Of a stretch of DNA of 64,000 bases, positions 26,789 to 35,681 are shown one piece after another. This DNA is from UBA6522 sp965262365. GTDB lineage: Bacteria > Pseudomonadota > Gammaproteobacteria > Steroidobacterales > Rariloculaceae. The stretch is from positions 1,054,001 to 1,118,000 of the forward strand of contig OZ253541.1 in assembly GCA_965262365.1 (NCBI GenBank), in the 5' to 3' direction. Numbering within the stretch: position 1 is the first letter of the stretch; the number at the start of each line of letters is the position of its first letter. The notes under the pieces were generated by a model. The model saw nothing but the letters and a program-made list of their open reading frames with translations, was not told the origin of the DNA and did not search any database. Both the position numbers and the translations under genes were made by a program.

Positions 26789-27195
26789 GACGTGCCCGCC
26801 AGCGCCACGGCGATCGCCGCGATCCCGGCCGTGTCGGTGACCCCGTCCAGGCGAACCGTCACGCCGCGTCCTTCAATCACCACCGAAGCGCGTTCTTCCA
26901 CCTCAACGTCGGCAAAAGCCCCAGCCGGTTCCGCCTGCACCGATGACGGCGCCACCAGCTTGCCCCGGCGCAGAAGACTGCGCCAGGCCGATAACCGGTT
27001 GCGCGCGATCCCGTAGCGCCGGGCCACGGCCGTCACCGACTCCTGGGTAGAAAAACTCTCCCGCGCGATCCGGATCTTCTTCTCCGCGCTCCAGCTTCGC
27101 CGCTTCTTTCGCTTCCTCCCAACCGCCGCCGCTCCGTTGGCCGCAGCCGAACCGCCAACGTCCTTGCCCTTGGCATCCAGATCATCGTTCCGCAT
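26785..27195 (-). CDS. tnpA: IS66 family protein TnpA (helix-turn-helix)
   Basis: The 136-aa protein has the HTH_8-type segment 'RRSWSAEKKIRIARESFSTQ' followed by 'VTAVARRYGIARNRLSAWR', typical of IS66 TnpA (also like IS3 OrfA). The C-terminal part 'VVIEGRGVTVRLDGVTDTAG' matches the family tail. It probably binds the IS ends. Confidence 0.95.
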   Translation of the reverse strand: MRNDDLDAKGKDVGGSAAANGAAAVGRKRKKRRSWSAEKKIRIARESFSTQESVTAVARRYGIARNRLSAWRSLLRRGKLVAPSSVQAEPAGAFADVEVEERASVVIEGRGVTVRLDGVTDTAGIAAIAVALAGTS

Positions 27196-27274
27196 CGGAC
27201 TCCTCCCTATTTAAGAGGAGTCATCCAATCTCAATGACTCACCGAAAGGAAGGTGGGGTCAGCACAGCGCTTAC

Positions 27275-27282
27275 AATACTTC
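27275..27282 (+). repeat. IS66 target-site duplication, right copy
   Basis: AATACTTC directly after the right terminus. The sequence following it (TGGATGAGCGGTAG) contains the original stop of the amidohydrolase-like gene. Confidence 0.95.
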
Positions 27283-27446
27283 TGGATGAGCGGTAGGACC
27301 GACGAACGGCATCCCGGAATGACGAATGATGAGAGGTGCGATATCCCCTTTCGAGGCGCGGGTAGAGGAACAAAAGAGAGCCGCCCGCGGAGGTGATGTA
27401 GCGCGTCGTGTACATGATCCTTAAACGTTCGCGCAATCGAAGAGTA

Positions 27447-28709
27447 ATGTGTATGAGAATGAGACTGAGCGTGCAAGCTGGTGTGCGTTGGAATCGAGCG
27501 TTGGTGGTGGGCTGCATGGCCTGTGTGTGCTGGGGCCACGCGATCGCGCAGGTCGACAGTGCTTCGGGGCGGGCCGTTGATGAGCTTACCAGGGAGTATA
27601 CGCGGCGCGTACTCGATGCGGCTGCGGTTCCATACGTCGGCGTTACTCACGACGGGCACCCGATGGCGGGACTGTATTCCATCACGGGCGAAGGGGAGTC
27701 GAATTCAGCCCTGGTCCGGGCGGCGAGGGAGTTTCTGGCCGCCCTCACGTCGGAGCAGCGCTCGCGCGTAATGTCATCCGTCGACGATGCGGAATGGCGC
27801 AGGTGGAGCAACATGAGGCCCTACCTGCGGGACGGAATCGGCTTTGACGAGATGACCGAAGGACAACGGGGGCTGGCGCTCCGTCTGATGCGCGCCGCAC
27901 TGAGCGAGAAAGGGTTCAGGACGTCGCGCGACATCATGCGGCTCAATGAGACTCTGGCCGAACTCAGCGGAGATCACGAATTGGTCGACGAATGGTTCTA
28001 CTGGATCACGGTCATGGGGGACCCGTCAGATACCGAGCCCTGGGGTTGGCAGATTGACGGGCACCATCTCGTGATCAACTATTTCGTGCTGGGCAACCAG
28101 GTCGTGATGTCGCCGGTGTTCATGGGATCGGAGCCTGCGATCGCCGTAGCCGGCATTTACGAGGGTACCGCCGTGCTGGTGGGCGAGCGGGACATGGCGT
28201 ATGCGCTGTACTCGAGTTTGAGCGAGAGGCAGCGGGCGCTCGCGTTCGTGCCCCTGGAAGATCTCCCCCCTCCCCCCGGGATAAATTTCAGCCGCACCTC
28301 GATCGAAGTGTTGGGCGACAACGCGGTGGTTCCGTACCGCGGCATACGTTGGGAGGACCTCGACGGCCACCAGCGCGAAATGCTTGTCCGCATCATTGAG
28401 GCCTTCATTGCGAACAACCGGGAAGGCCACGCCAGAGCGAGGATGCGCGAGATCCTCGGGCACATGGAGGAAACCTACTTCGCTTGGAATTCCTGGGATG
28501 AGTCGCTGGGCCCGGACGATCTGTTCTTTTTTCGGATTCAGAGCCCGGTGGTGATCATAGAGTTCGATCACCAGGGCACGATCGGCATCCCCGGACAGCC
28601 GGCCGATGTGCCGATTCGTCAGCACGTGCATACCATCGTTCGCACGCCCAACGGAAACGACTACGGCAAGGCGCTGCTGCGCCAGCACTACGAACTGCAT
28701 CCGCACTGA
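27447..28709 (+). CDS. DUF3500 exported protein (first copy)
   Basis: The product is 420 aa from ATG 27447 (27408 is the longest start, and the exact start is uncertain). It has a signal peptide (GCMACVCWGHAIAQ). The body is DUF3500: 'EQRSRVMSSVDDAEWRRWSN', 'GIGFDEMTEGQRGLALRLM', 'GWQIDGHHLVINYFVLGNQ', 'PVVIIEFDHQGTIGIPG' and a C-terminal 'PIRQHVHTIVRTPNGNDYG'. The family is a secreted or periplasmic domain of unknown function with many conserved His, Asp and Glu. It opens a plus-strand run with RidA and alpha/beta-hydrolase genes. A close paralogue lies at 33522-34736. Confidence 0.88.
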   Translation: MCMRMRLSVQAGVRWNRALVVGCMACVCWGHAIAQVDSASGRAVDELTREYTRRVLDAAAVPYVGVTHDGHPMAGLYSITGEGESNSALVRAAREFLAALTSEQRSRVMSSVDDAEWRRWSNMRPYLRDGIGFDEMTEGQRGLALRLMRAALSEKGFRTSRDIMRLNETLAELSGDHELVDEWFYWITVMGDPSDTEPWGWQIDGHHLVINYFVLGNQVVMSPVFMGSEPAIAVAGIYEGTAVLVGERDMAYALYSSLSERQRALAFVPLEDLPPPPGINFSRTSIEVLGDNAVVPYRGIRWEDLDGHQREMLVRIIEAFIANNREGHARARMREILGHMEETYFAWNSWDESLGPDDLFFFRIQSPVVIIEFDHQGTIGIPGQPADVPIRQHVHTIVRTPNGNDYGKALLRQHYELHPH

Positions 28710-28728
28710 GGCTCAAGGAGACCATGAC

Positions 28729-29223
28729 ATGACCAACGATTCGATATGGAGGGCACTTCTGGTCGCCCTGACACTCACGACGGCGCCGCTGTTGGCTCAG
28801 GAGCCGGAACCGGTCGTCAAAGACTATCTCATCGATGAGTATGGAGAGCGCCGGGCGTTTTCCCGCGCGGTGGCGACCACGGGCGGCACCACCGTTTGGG
28901 TGGCCGGTCACACGACACTCGCCGACGCGGACGGCAACGACATTTCGGGCGATTTCGAAGCCCAGACCCATGAGTTGTTCCGCCTGATAGCGCAGCGGCT
29001 CGAGCGCTACGGCGGTTCGCTGTCCGATATCGTGACCATGACCGTCTGGATCAAGGACGTTCGCGACGGCGACCGATTCGTCGAGATTCGCGGTGAGTAC
29101 TTCGACGAAGGCCGCTACCCTTCCAGTGCGCTTCTGACTATCGTGGATTTCGCGCGCTCGGGCACCATGATCGAGATCAAGCCCACGGCGGTGATCGGGC
29201 GGGAGGTCGACGCGCTGCCATGA
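28729..29223 (+). CDS. RidA/YjgF-family protein with signal peptide
   Basis: The product is 164 aa from ATG 28729 with AAGGAG 6-8 bases upstream. It has a signal peptide (LLVALTLTTAPLLAQ) and then a RidA fold: 'VWVAGHTTLADADGNDISGD', 'YGGSLSDIVTMTVWIKDVRD' and 'PSSALLTIVDFARSGTMIEI'. The catalytic Arg of reactive-imine deaminases (usually in 'R.av') is replaced here by 'SSALLTI', so it may be a non-canonical, periplasmic member. It overlaps the next gene by 4 bp, which indicates an operon. Confidence 0.88.
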   Translation: MTNDSIWRALLVALTLTTAPLLAQEPEPVVKDYLIDEYGERRAFSRAVATTGGTTVWVAGHTTLADADGNDISGDFEAQTHELFRLIAQRLERYGGSLSDIVTMTVWIKDVRDGDRFVEIRGEYFDEGRYPSSALLTIVDFARSGTMIEIKPTAVIGREVDALP

Positions 29224-30230
29224 CTGGAACGCCAATCCGTCCCTGCGGACCGGTCCGACGGCGGGAGGTGCTCGCCGGCACGGCGGCCGTGGCCCTGTCC
29301 GGCGCCTTCGCGTGTGCACGATTGCAGGGACAGGCCAGCGTGGAGAATACCGGGCCGCCCGTATGGCTCGATATGGATCAGGCGCGGCTGGACGATGCAT
29401 ACAACAATCGGGTGTACGCCCCAAACATGGACCGCATCCTGGAACAGAGTGCCTTCAGAAACGAGGCCGCGAAAATCCGCTTGGAACCACCGAAGATATT
29501 CTCTTACGGACCCGGTCCGATGGAGACGCTGGAGGTCTATCACGCAGGCCAGGAAGATGCCCCGGTCCACATCTACATCTACGGTGGGACGTGGCGTTTC
29601 GGTTCCGCGGGCGAGTATGCGTATCTCGCCCAGCCGTTCGTCAATAACGGTGCGACGATGGTCGTTGTCAATTTCTCCTCCGTCGCAGAGGCGCCGGACG
29701 GTCTGTCCACGCTGGTCACGCAGGTCCGCGACGCCGTGGCATGGTCCTACCGAAACGCGGGAAGGCTGGGAGTCAACCCGGATCGTCTCTATCTGTCGGG
29801 ACACTCCTCCGGCGGGCATCTTGCGGCCATGGCGCTTACAACGGACTGGGAGGGCGAGTATGGATTGCCGACCGATCTTGTAAAGGGCGGGTTGTGCGCG
29901 AGCGGGATGTACGACCTGGAGCCTGTCCGCCGGTCATGGCGAAACTCCTATCTGCGGCTGACGGATTTGCAGGTGCAAGCACTTAGCCCCCAGCGCCATG
30001 TCGATCGACTGAACTCGCCGGTCATCGTTGCGTATGGGAGTTATGAAACGCCCGAGTTTCAGCGCCAGGGCCGGGACTTTGCCGCCGCCGTCCAAGCCGC
30101 AGGCCGGCCCGTCGAACTCCTGGTGGGTATCGGGTACAACCACTTCGAGATTCGGGAAACGCTCGGTAACGAGTTCGGACTTCTCGGCCGAGCCGCACTG
30201 CAGCAAATGGATATGGCGCCCGGGCATTGA
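29220..30230 (+). CDS. Tat-exported alpha/beta hydrolase (esterase/arylformamidase-like)
   Basis: The 336-aa protein has a Tat signal (GPVRRREVLAGTAAVALSGA). An oxyanion-hole motif 'YIYGGTWRFGS' replaces HGGxW of the esterase/kynurenine-formamidase group. The nucleophile elbow is 'LSGHSSGGHLAA' with Ser196. A late 'GYNHFEI' probably gives the catalytic His, and an Asp or Glu near 'YGSYETPEF' is possible. The substrate is unknown. The gene lies between RidA and a histidine kinase whose start follows after 4 bp. Confidence 0.85.
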   Translation: MTGTPIRPCGPVRRREVLAGTAAVALSGAFACARLQGQASVENTGPPVWLDMDQARLDDAYNNRVYAPNMDRILEQSAFRNEAAKIRLEPPKIFSYGPGPMETLEVYHAGQEDAPVHIYIYGGTWRFGSAGEYAYLAQPFVNNGATMVVVNFSSVAEAPDGLSTLVTQVRDAVAWSYRNAGRLGVNPDRLYLSGHSSGGHLAAMALTTDWEGEYGLPTDLVKGGLCASGMYDLEPVRRSWRNSYLRLTDLQVQALSPQRHVDRLNSPVIVAYGSYETPEFQRQGRDFAAAVQAAGRPVELLVGIGYNHFEIRETLGNEFGLLGRAALQQMDMAPGH

Positions 30231-30234
30231 GGCG

Positions 30235-31632
30235 ATGGCGATGTTCTTCGCGCCAAAAAATCGTAGCACTACATTCCGCATCGCTCTGGGTTTCATGGCG
30301 GTGTTCTGCGTCAGCTTTCTCATTCTTGGGATCTTCATCTTTCTGTGGTCGACCTCCTACCTGACGGCCAAACGCCAGGCGTTGTTCGAGTCGAACGGTA
30401 CTGAGGTTGCCGACGTGTTCCGACTTGGCGGCGAGGAGGCACTGGCGGCAGAGATCGAGCAACGCACCGCACATCCTGAAAGCGAATATATCTTTCTTCT
30501 GCTCGATCGGCGGTGCAATCTGATTGCCGGGCGGCCCGACAGGCAACCGCCGCCAGACCTGCTGGGACAGCGTTGCGGGGAACTGCTCAATAACGGGAAC
30601 TGGTTTGACTTCGAACTGGCCCCGGAATCCGCTGGTTTTGCCAGCAACCTTGTGCTGGCCCGACTCGTCTCTCTATCCGACGAGTACGGTTTTCTTTACG
30701 GCGGCGTCATGCAGGACTTGGATGTTCTTGAAGAAACGCTGCTGACCGCCCTGTTGTCGGGATTCGTCCTGGTGCTTGTGCTCGGATTCGGGGGTAGCGT
30801 GCTGATGTCCAGAGCCATCTCGACTCGTCTGGAAAAACTGAATCGGACGAGCCGGCAAATCCGGCGCGGCAATCTCTCGCGCCGTATGCCCGTGAACACC
30901 GAACAGGACGAGTTCGACCGTCTGGCGCTCAATCTGAACGAGATGCTGGACCAGATCGAGTCGCTGATGGAAGGGGTCAAGGAGGTCTCCAATTCCATCG
31001 CGCACGATCTCAGGACGCCGCTCACGCGATTGAATCACGACCTGGAGGCGCTTCGCGCGTCGCTACCGCCGGACGCGCAACTCCAAGAATATGTTGATAG
31101 TGCCATCGCGGAGGCCGAACGGATGTTGGGCACGTTCAACGCACTGTTGAGAATCGCTCAAATCGAGGCGGGGGGGCGCCGGAGGGATTTTGAAGAGATC
31201 AACCTCGATCATTTGATCACCGATGTCGTGGAATTCTACTGGCCGTTCGCCGCCGAAAAAGGGGTCACCCTTCTCAGCAGGATCGATGCGGCGAGAACCG
31301 CGCAGGGCGACCGGAACCTGATCTCCCAAGCCATGTCGAACCTGGTCGACAACGCCATCAAGTATACGCCGCCGGGCGGAACGGTGGCGGTTTCACTGCG
31401 CAGTCCTACTGACGGACACGGGCTGCATGTTTCCGATACCGGTCCCGGTATACCCGAGTCCGAGCACGGCAATGTCTTCAAACGATTCTACAGACTCGAG
31501 GCTGATCGAAACCTGGAAGGCAGCGGGTTGGGATTGAGCCTGGTCGCCGCAGTCGCCAAATTGCATGGCGCGTCGATTGAACTGAGCAGCGCTGACCCCG
31601 GACTGAAAGTAAGTTTGTGGCTTCCTGCCTAG
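30235..31632 (+). CDS. Sensor histidine kinase
   Basis: The product is 465 aa from ATG 30235. TM1 is at ~17-38, a periplasmic domain of ~125 residues follows, then TM2 at ~167-190 and a HAMP domain. HisKA 'SNSIAHDLRTPLTRL' holds phospho-acceptor His257. HATPase_c has the N box 'NLVDNAIKY' (~369), 'DTGPGIP' (~401) and 'GSGLGLSL' (~429). It should phosphorylate an OmpR-type regulator. The probable partner is the regulator at 32800, separated by one MBL gene. The sensed signal is unknown, and regulation of the neighbouring hydrolase genes is inferred from context. Confidence 0.93.
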   Translation: MAMFFAPKNRSTTFRIALGFMAVFCVSFLILGIFIFLWSTSYLTAKRQALFESNGTEVADVFRLGGEEALAAEIEQRTAHPESEYIFLLLDRRCNLIAGRPDRQPPPDLLGQRCGELLNNGNWFDFELAPESAGFASNLVLARLVSLSDEYGFLYGGVMQDLDVLEETLLTALLSGFVLVLVLGFGGSVLMSRAISTRLEKLNRTSRQIRRGNLSRRMPVNTEQDEFDRLALNLNEMLDQIESLMEGVKEVSNSIAHDLRTPLTRLNHDLEALRASLPPDAQLQEYVDSAIAEAERMLGTFNALLRIAQIEAGGRRRDFEEINLDHLITDVVEFYWPFAAEKGVTLLSRIDAARTAQGDRNLISQAMSNLVDNAIKYTPPGGTVAVSLRSPTDGHGLHVSDTGPGIPESEHGNVFKRFYRLEADRNLEGSGLGLSLVAAVAKLHGASIELSSADPGLKVSLWLPA

Positions 31633-31741
31633 CATTGGGTTGGCCGGTTTGCGCGCTGCGTCGGGGGCGCGTCATAGCAATTGCTTCGGCCGGATTGGGT
31701 GCAGCCGAATCGAAACCCCTTTATTCGAGGCAAGGAACCCT

Positions 31742-32629
31742 ATGATGAGGTACATGTTCCACCCATTGGCGGTGGTTATTGGCATGAGCATTTCCCTGAA
31801 GGCTTGGTCCGCCTGCCCACAGCCCGGCGAATCGAATGTCCAGTTGCAAATACTGGGGTCAGGCGGTCCTGACACCGTCGGTCGGGCTTCAGCGTCATAC
31901 CTGCTGTGGATCGATGGAGAAAGTCGCATCATGGTTGATTCAGGCGGGGCGGCGAAGCATCGGTTTCAGCAGGCCGATGCGCGCCTCGACCACCTGGAAC
32001 TGGTGGCCCTGAGCCATCTGCACCCGGATCATTCGGTCGATCTTCCCGCGCTCTTGTGGCCCGAGGGGGGGAGTTTTGCAGTCTCCGGACCTTCGGCCGC
32101 AAACGATTTTCCATCCATTGAGAGCTTTCTCGATCGATTGTTCGGTGCGGGCGGCGCTTATCGCGTGTTGGCGCAAGAGATTGATCTGCATCCCATCACG
32201 GTAATCGTGACTGAGGACGATCCGGTGGAGGTTTGGCGAAAGGGCGAAGTGCTCGTGCGGGGCGTCGGTGTTCCGCACGGCGACGTACCCACCGTCGCGT
32301 ACCGTATCGACGTGGGCGATTACAGCATGGCGTTTGCCAGCGATCAGAACGGTACCGATCGCTCGTTCATCGATTTCGTTGATGCCGTTGACCTGTTGAT
32401 CATCCATCTTGGCGGCACCGAAGACGCGACCGGGGAGATCGCCCACCTGCACGCCAAACCCAGCGTTTGGGGTAGTCTGGCTGCCGCCGCCGGCGTCGGT
32501 CACGTGGTGGTCAGCCATATCGGGACATCATCGGCGCAGGAATTGAACGCCAGCCTGGCCATTTTGCGCGACAATTTTGGTGGAAGGCTCACTATCGGTG
32601 AGGATTTGATGTGCATCGACGTAGATTAG
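31742..32629 (+). CDS. MBL-fold metallo-hydrolase, exported
   Basis: The product is 295 aa from ATG 31742 (AAGGA upstream). It has a signal peptide ending 'KAWSA'. The HxHxDH motif is intact as 'LSHLHPDHSVDLP', followed by 'MVDSGG', 'PHGDVPTVAYRI' and a late 'IIHLGG'. The order resembles RNase Z/ElaC-like or arylsulfatase-type MBL hydrolases acting on phospho- or sulfo-esters. It sits between a histidine kinase and a response regulator on the same strand. The substrate is unknown. Confidence 0.85.
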   Translation: MMRYMFHPLAVVIGMSISLKAWSACPQPGESNVQLQILGSGGPDTVGRASASYLLWIDGESRIMVDSGGAAKHRFQQADARLDHLELVALSHLHPDHSVDLPALLWPEGGSFAVSGPSAANDFPSIESFLDRLFGAGGAYRVLAQEIDLHPITVIVTEDDPVEVWRKGEVLVRGVGVPHGDVPTVAYRIDVGDYSMAFASDQNGTDRSFIDFVDAVDLLIIHLGGTEDATGEIAHLHAKPSVWGSLAAAAGVGHVVVSHIGTSSAQELNASLAILRDNFGGRLTIGEDLMCIDVD

Positions 32630-32799
32630 AGAGCCGCGTTCGCAATGAGTCTGTAAAGTTTCGACGATGCAAGCGCTAACCAGCAGCGCAAACGCCGGCA
32701 TCATTCCGGCCGGACTGGGGAGTGGCGGAAAATTTACTTGCTTTGCGAGAATCAAATGGATGCGAAAATGACCGTCGAGTTCGCATCGAGCCCGTAGCC

Positions 32800-33480
32800 A
32801 TGAGAATACTGCTGCTGGAAGACGATGTCCGTGTCGCCAACCACGTCGCGAAGGGACTGGACGAGGCTGGCCATGTTGCTGACCAAATCGTCAATGGGCA
32901 TGACGGCCAGGAGGCCGCAATGACCGAAGCATATGACGTGATCGTGGTCGATCGGATGCTGCCGGGGATCGATGGGCTTGCAGTCGTGCGATCCATCCGT
33001 GACGCCGGCAACCGCGTACCGGTCATCTTCCTGAGTGCGCTGAGTGACGTGGAGGAGCGGGTGAAATGCCTGCGTGCCGGAGGCGATGACTATCTGGGGA
33101 AACCGTTCTCGTTCACCGAGTTGCTCGCTCGTATTGAGGCGCTGGCGAGGCGTGCGACGGACCAGGAGGAACCCTCGGCCTTGCAAGTCGACGGGCTGCG
33201 CATGGATCTGCTTGGACGGGTCGTGTCCCGGGACGGAGTGATCATCGAGCTGATGCCGCGCGAGTTCCGTCTGCTGGAATACCTGATGCGGCATACCGGT
33301 CAGGTCGTGACGCGAACGATGTTGCTCGAAGGAGTCTGGGACTATCATTTCGACCCGCGAACCAACGTGATCGACGTGCACATCAGCCGACTGCGAAAGA
33401 AGATAGACAAGGGGCATGATACACCGCTGATCCACACGGTTCGTGGCGCCGGGTACGTACTTCGCGCCGGGAAGACGTAG
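32800..33480 (+). CDS. OmpR-family DNA-binding response regulator
   Basis: The product is 226 aa from ATG 32800. The receiver domain has the acidic pair E7-D8-D9, phospho-acceptor Asp51 ('VVDRMLPGIDG'), Thr/Ser replaced by 'FLSALSD', and Lys in 'GKPFSFTEL'. The C-terminal winged helix is 'IELMPREFRLLEYLMRHTG' and 'VIDVHISRLRKKID', with a final 'HTVRGAGYVLRAG'. It probably pairs with the kinase at 30235. The target promoters are not identifiable here. Confidence 0.95.
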   Translation: MRILLLEDDVRVANHVAKGLDEAGHVADQIVNGHDGQEAAMTEAYDVIVVDRMLPGIDGLAVVRSIRDAGNRVPVIFLSALSDVEERVKCLRAGGDDYLGKPFSFTELLARIEALARRATDQEEPSALQVDGLRMDLLGRVVSRDGVIIELMPREFRLLEYLMRHTGQVVTRTMLLEGVWDYHFDPRTNVIDVHISRLRKKIDKGHDTPLIHTVRGAGYVLRAGKT

Positions 33481-33521
33481 CACCAGGCAAGTCGGGGCGC
33501 GATTACACCCCATTCATCCGG

Positions 33522-34736
33522 TCAGTGCACGTTCTGCGCATAATGCTGGCGCAGCAACTCCATGCCGTAGTCATTGCCGTTCGCTGTGCGAATGATCGTG
33601 TGGATGTGCTGGCGTATGGGGATGTCATCCGGCTCACCCGGAATATCGATAGTGCCCTGGTGATCGAATTCGATGATCAGCACCGGGCTTTGAATCCTGA
33701 AGAAAAACAGGTCTTCAGAACCCCGCGAGGCATCCCACTGATTCCAGGCAAAGTGGGTATCGTCCAGATGTGCTTCGATCTCCTGCATCCTGACTTGTGC
33801 ATAGCTTGTGCGGTTATGGGAAATGAACGCTTCAATGATTCCCAGCAGGATCGTTCTTTGTTCTGTGGAAAGCGAGTCCGCGCGAATGCCCCGGTAGGAG
33901 ATCACCACGTTGTCGGATCCCATCTCGGTCGACGTGCGACTGAAATTGAGCCCGCGCGGCTCGGGAAGTTCATCGCCGGGCACCAGCGCAATGGCCCTCT
34001 GTTGCGGCGTCAGGCTCGCGTAGAGCGCGTAGGCCTTTTCCCGCTCGGACACCAATGCCGTCGTGCCCCGGTACGCACCCTGGTCTGCAAAGACCGGTTC
34101 CGAACCCATGAAAACCGGCGACATCACCACCTGGTTGCCGAGCACGAAATAATTGATGACCAAGTGATGTCCGTCGATCTGCCAGCCCCACGGCTTCGTG
34201 TCCGAAGGTTCGCCCATGATGGTCAACCAGTAAAACCACTCCGAGAGCAGGTGACGATTGCCGCTCAGTTCGGCCAGCGACTCGTTGAGGCGCATGATGT
34301 CACGAGACGTCTTGAATCCCTTCGCGCTCAATGCAGCGCGCATCAGGTCGAACGCAAGGTCCCGCTGCCCCTCGGTCAGTTCGTCAAACCCGATTCCGTT
34401 CCGGATGAAGGGCCTTGTGTTGCCCCAAAGCCTCCATTCGGCGCTGTCAACGGGAAACATGACCTTGTCGCGCTGCTCTCGGGTAAGGGAATTCAGAAAA
34501 CCGGTTGCGGCCCGCACCAACGCCGTATTGGATTCTCCTCCGGGGCTGCTGAGGGAATAAAGACCCTGAAGCGCAGTTCCGTCGGCGGTGACCCCAATGA
34601 ACGGTTCGTTCGCCGCGTCCACAATCGGCTGGCTGTGCGGCTCACTTCCCCTGAACGCGGACACGAAGTCCTGACCCTGCACAACGTCTACCAAGCAGGC
34701 CAAAACCACAAGACCGCAAGAGATTCTCACCTTCAC
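33522..34736 (-). CDS. DUF3500 exported protein (second copy)
   Basis: The protein of about 404 aa starts at GTG 34736, which has AAGGAG 6 bases upstream (a longer frame opens at 34814). It has a signal peptide ending 'VVQGQ'. It is strongly similar along its length to the copy at 27447, for example 'GWGWQIDGHHLVINYFVLGN'-like and 'FDHQGTIDIPGEPDDIPIRQ' segments. It is preceded on the same strand by a DUF6152 gene, with 74 bp between them. The function is unknown. Confidence 0.87.
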   Translation of the reverse strand: MKVRISCGLVVLACLVDVVQGQDFVSAFRGSEPHSQPIVDAANEPFIGVTADGTALQGLYSLSSPGGESNTALVRAATGFLNSLTREQRDKVMFPVDSAEWRLWGNTRPFIRNGIGFDELTEGQRDLAFDLMRAALSAKGFKTSRDIMRLNESLAELSGNRHLLSEWFYWLTIMGEPSDTKPWGWQIDGHHLVINYFVLGNQVVMSPVFMGSEPVFADQGAYRGTTALVSEREKAYALYASLTPQQRAIALVPGDELPEPRGLNFSRTSTEMGSDNVVISYRGIRADSLSTEQRTILLGIIEAFISHNRTSYAQVRMQEIEAHLDDTHFAWNQWDASRGSEDLFFFRIQSPVLIIEFDHQGTIDIPGEPDDIPIRQHIHTIIRTANGNDYGMELLRQHYAQNVH

Positions 34737-34810
34737 ATTGCTCTCCTTGGATGTGCGTTGCACCGTAATCCGCCAGCCGGTTACTGTGCAGGCGCCAGCG
34801 TGCCGTTTCG

Positions 34811-35221
34811 TCAATCGGAGGCGGCTTCCGTTTCCCCTTCGTCTTCGATATAGCTGAATCCATCGGCCGGGCGTTCGATACTTCGCACGTATAGGTGTTC
34901 GGACTGGCGCCTGGAAGGCATGCCCGTGACTACAAGCTCATCACCGGGCTGAAGGGTCGCCCGGGAAAAACCGTCTTCGACCAGTTCCCAGCGATCATCC
35001 AGAAGAAGCCGCCATTCCAGTATTCGACCGTCCTTGTCAGCGACGTCCGCAATGACGTACGGGTGAGGGTTGACGAACCTGAATTCCTTAACGATGGCTT
35101 CTATCGTAATGTAGAAATCAGGGTTGAAATCGGACCCGATTGCGTGGTGGGCTCCCGCGTGTCCCATGTAGGATGCCAAAACAATTGCCAGGGAAATTTC
35201 GCGAACAGGCTTCAGGTTCAC
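34811..35221 (-). CDS. DUF6152 exported protein
   Basis: The product is 136 aa from GTG 35221 with GGAGGAG upstream. Signal cleavage would leave an HHAIGSDF N-terminus. It has 'ITIEAIVKEFRFVNPHPYVI' with the NPH motif, and 'LLLDDRWELVEDGFSRATLQ'. It is almost superposable on the copy at 22916-23317, so the two are recent paralogues. It is the first gene of a DUF6152-DUF3500 pair. Confidence 0.87.
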   Translation of the reverse strand: MNLKPVREISLAIVLASYMGHAGAHHAIGSDFNPDFYITIEAIVKEFRFVNPHPYVIADVADKDGRILEWRLLLDDRWELVEDGFSRATLQPGDELVVTGMPSRRQSEHLYVRSIERPADGFSYIEDEGETEAASD

Positions 35222-35681
35222 CGCAACTCCTCCCAATCTTCACCAATACCAGGATGTCACTTGTACCGTAATCGACATTACGTAATCGTTACGGACTCAT
35301 TAAATCGCGTCCGCATACAGAGGCGCAACTGTGGTCTGACCAGGCACGGAGTGACGGTCGACATCGGCGCAGGGGGTGCGTGACCGAGATCCTCTCCTGA
35401 CGCACGCGCGTGTTCGCGTCCACGCGCGCGTGAATTTGAATGCGTTCGGTTCCGGTTTGTTGACGTATCGCCAGACGGAAGAATTGCGTCCGGAATGTTT
35501 CTCACGTTTATCGAGTTAAATCAACGAGATACGTGACCAATCTTGCGCATGCTAACGTGTCGGACTTGACCGACGTCAAACCCAACCTCGCAGCCAACAA
35601 CTTGCAGCAGACGAGGTGCTCGAATACGAGAGTTTGCGAGCAGGACCGTTGCCGATGCGGCATCGGCACGGGCTTGGATCG
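35222..35681. other. Intergenic stretch between DUF6152 and integrase genes
   Basis: About 460 bases without a supported gene. A self-complementary CG-rich segment (about 35399-35432, repeated CACGCGCG) could form a hairpin. No att repeat is recognised by eye. Confidence 0.4.

Larger units (their letters stand above)
24719..27274 (-). mobile_element. Complete IS66-family insertion sequence (2556 bp)
   Basis: The ends are GTAAGCGGTGCC (left) and, reading inward from the right, GTAAGCGCTGTGC. Both begin with the GTAAGCG typical of IS66. An identical 8-bp duplication flanks the element. It encodes tnpA, tnpB and tnpC on the minus strand, all with intact frames, so it may be active. It inserted in the last codons of the amidohydrolase-like gene. 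Confidence 0.95.

Noticed and set aside
33525..34853. 442-codon plus-strand frame opposite the second DUF3500 gene
   Set aside because: It is a shadow frame. DUF3500 on the minus strand is clearly the coding sequence.
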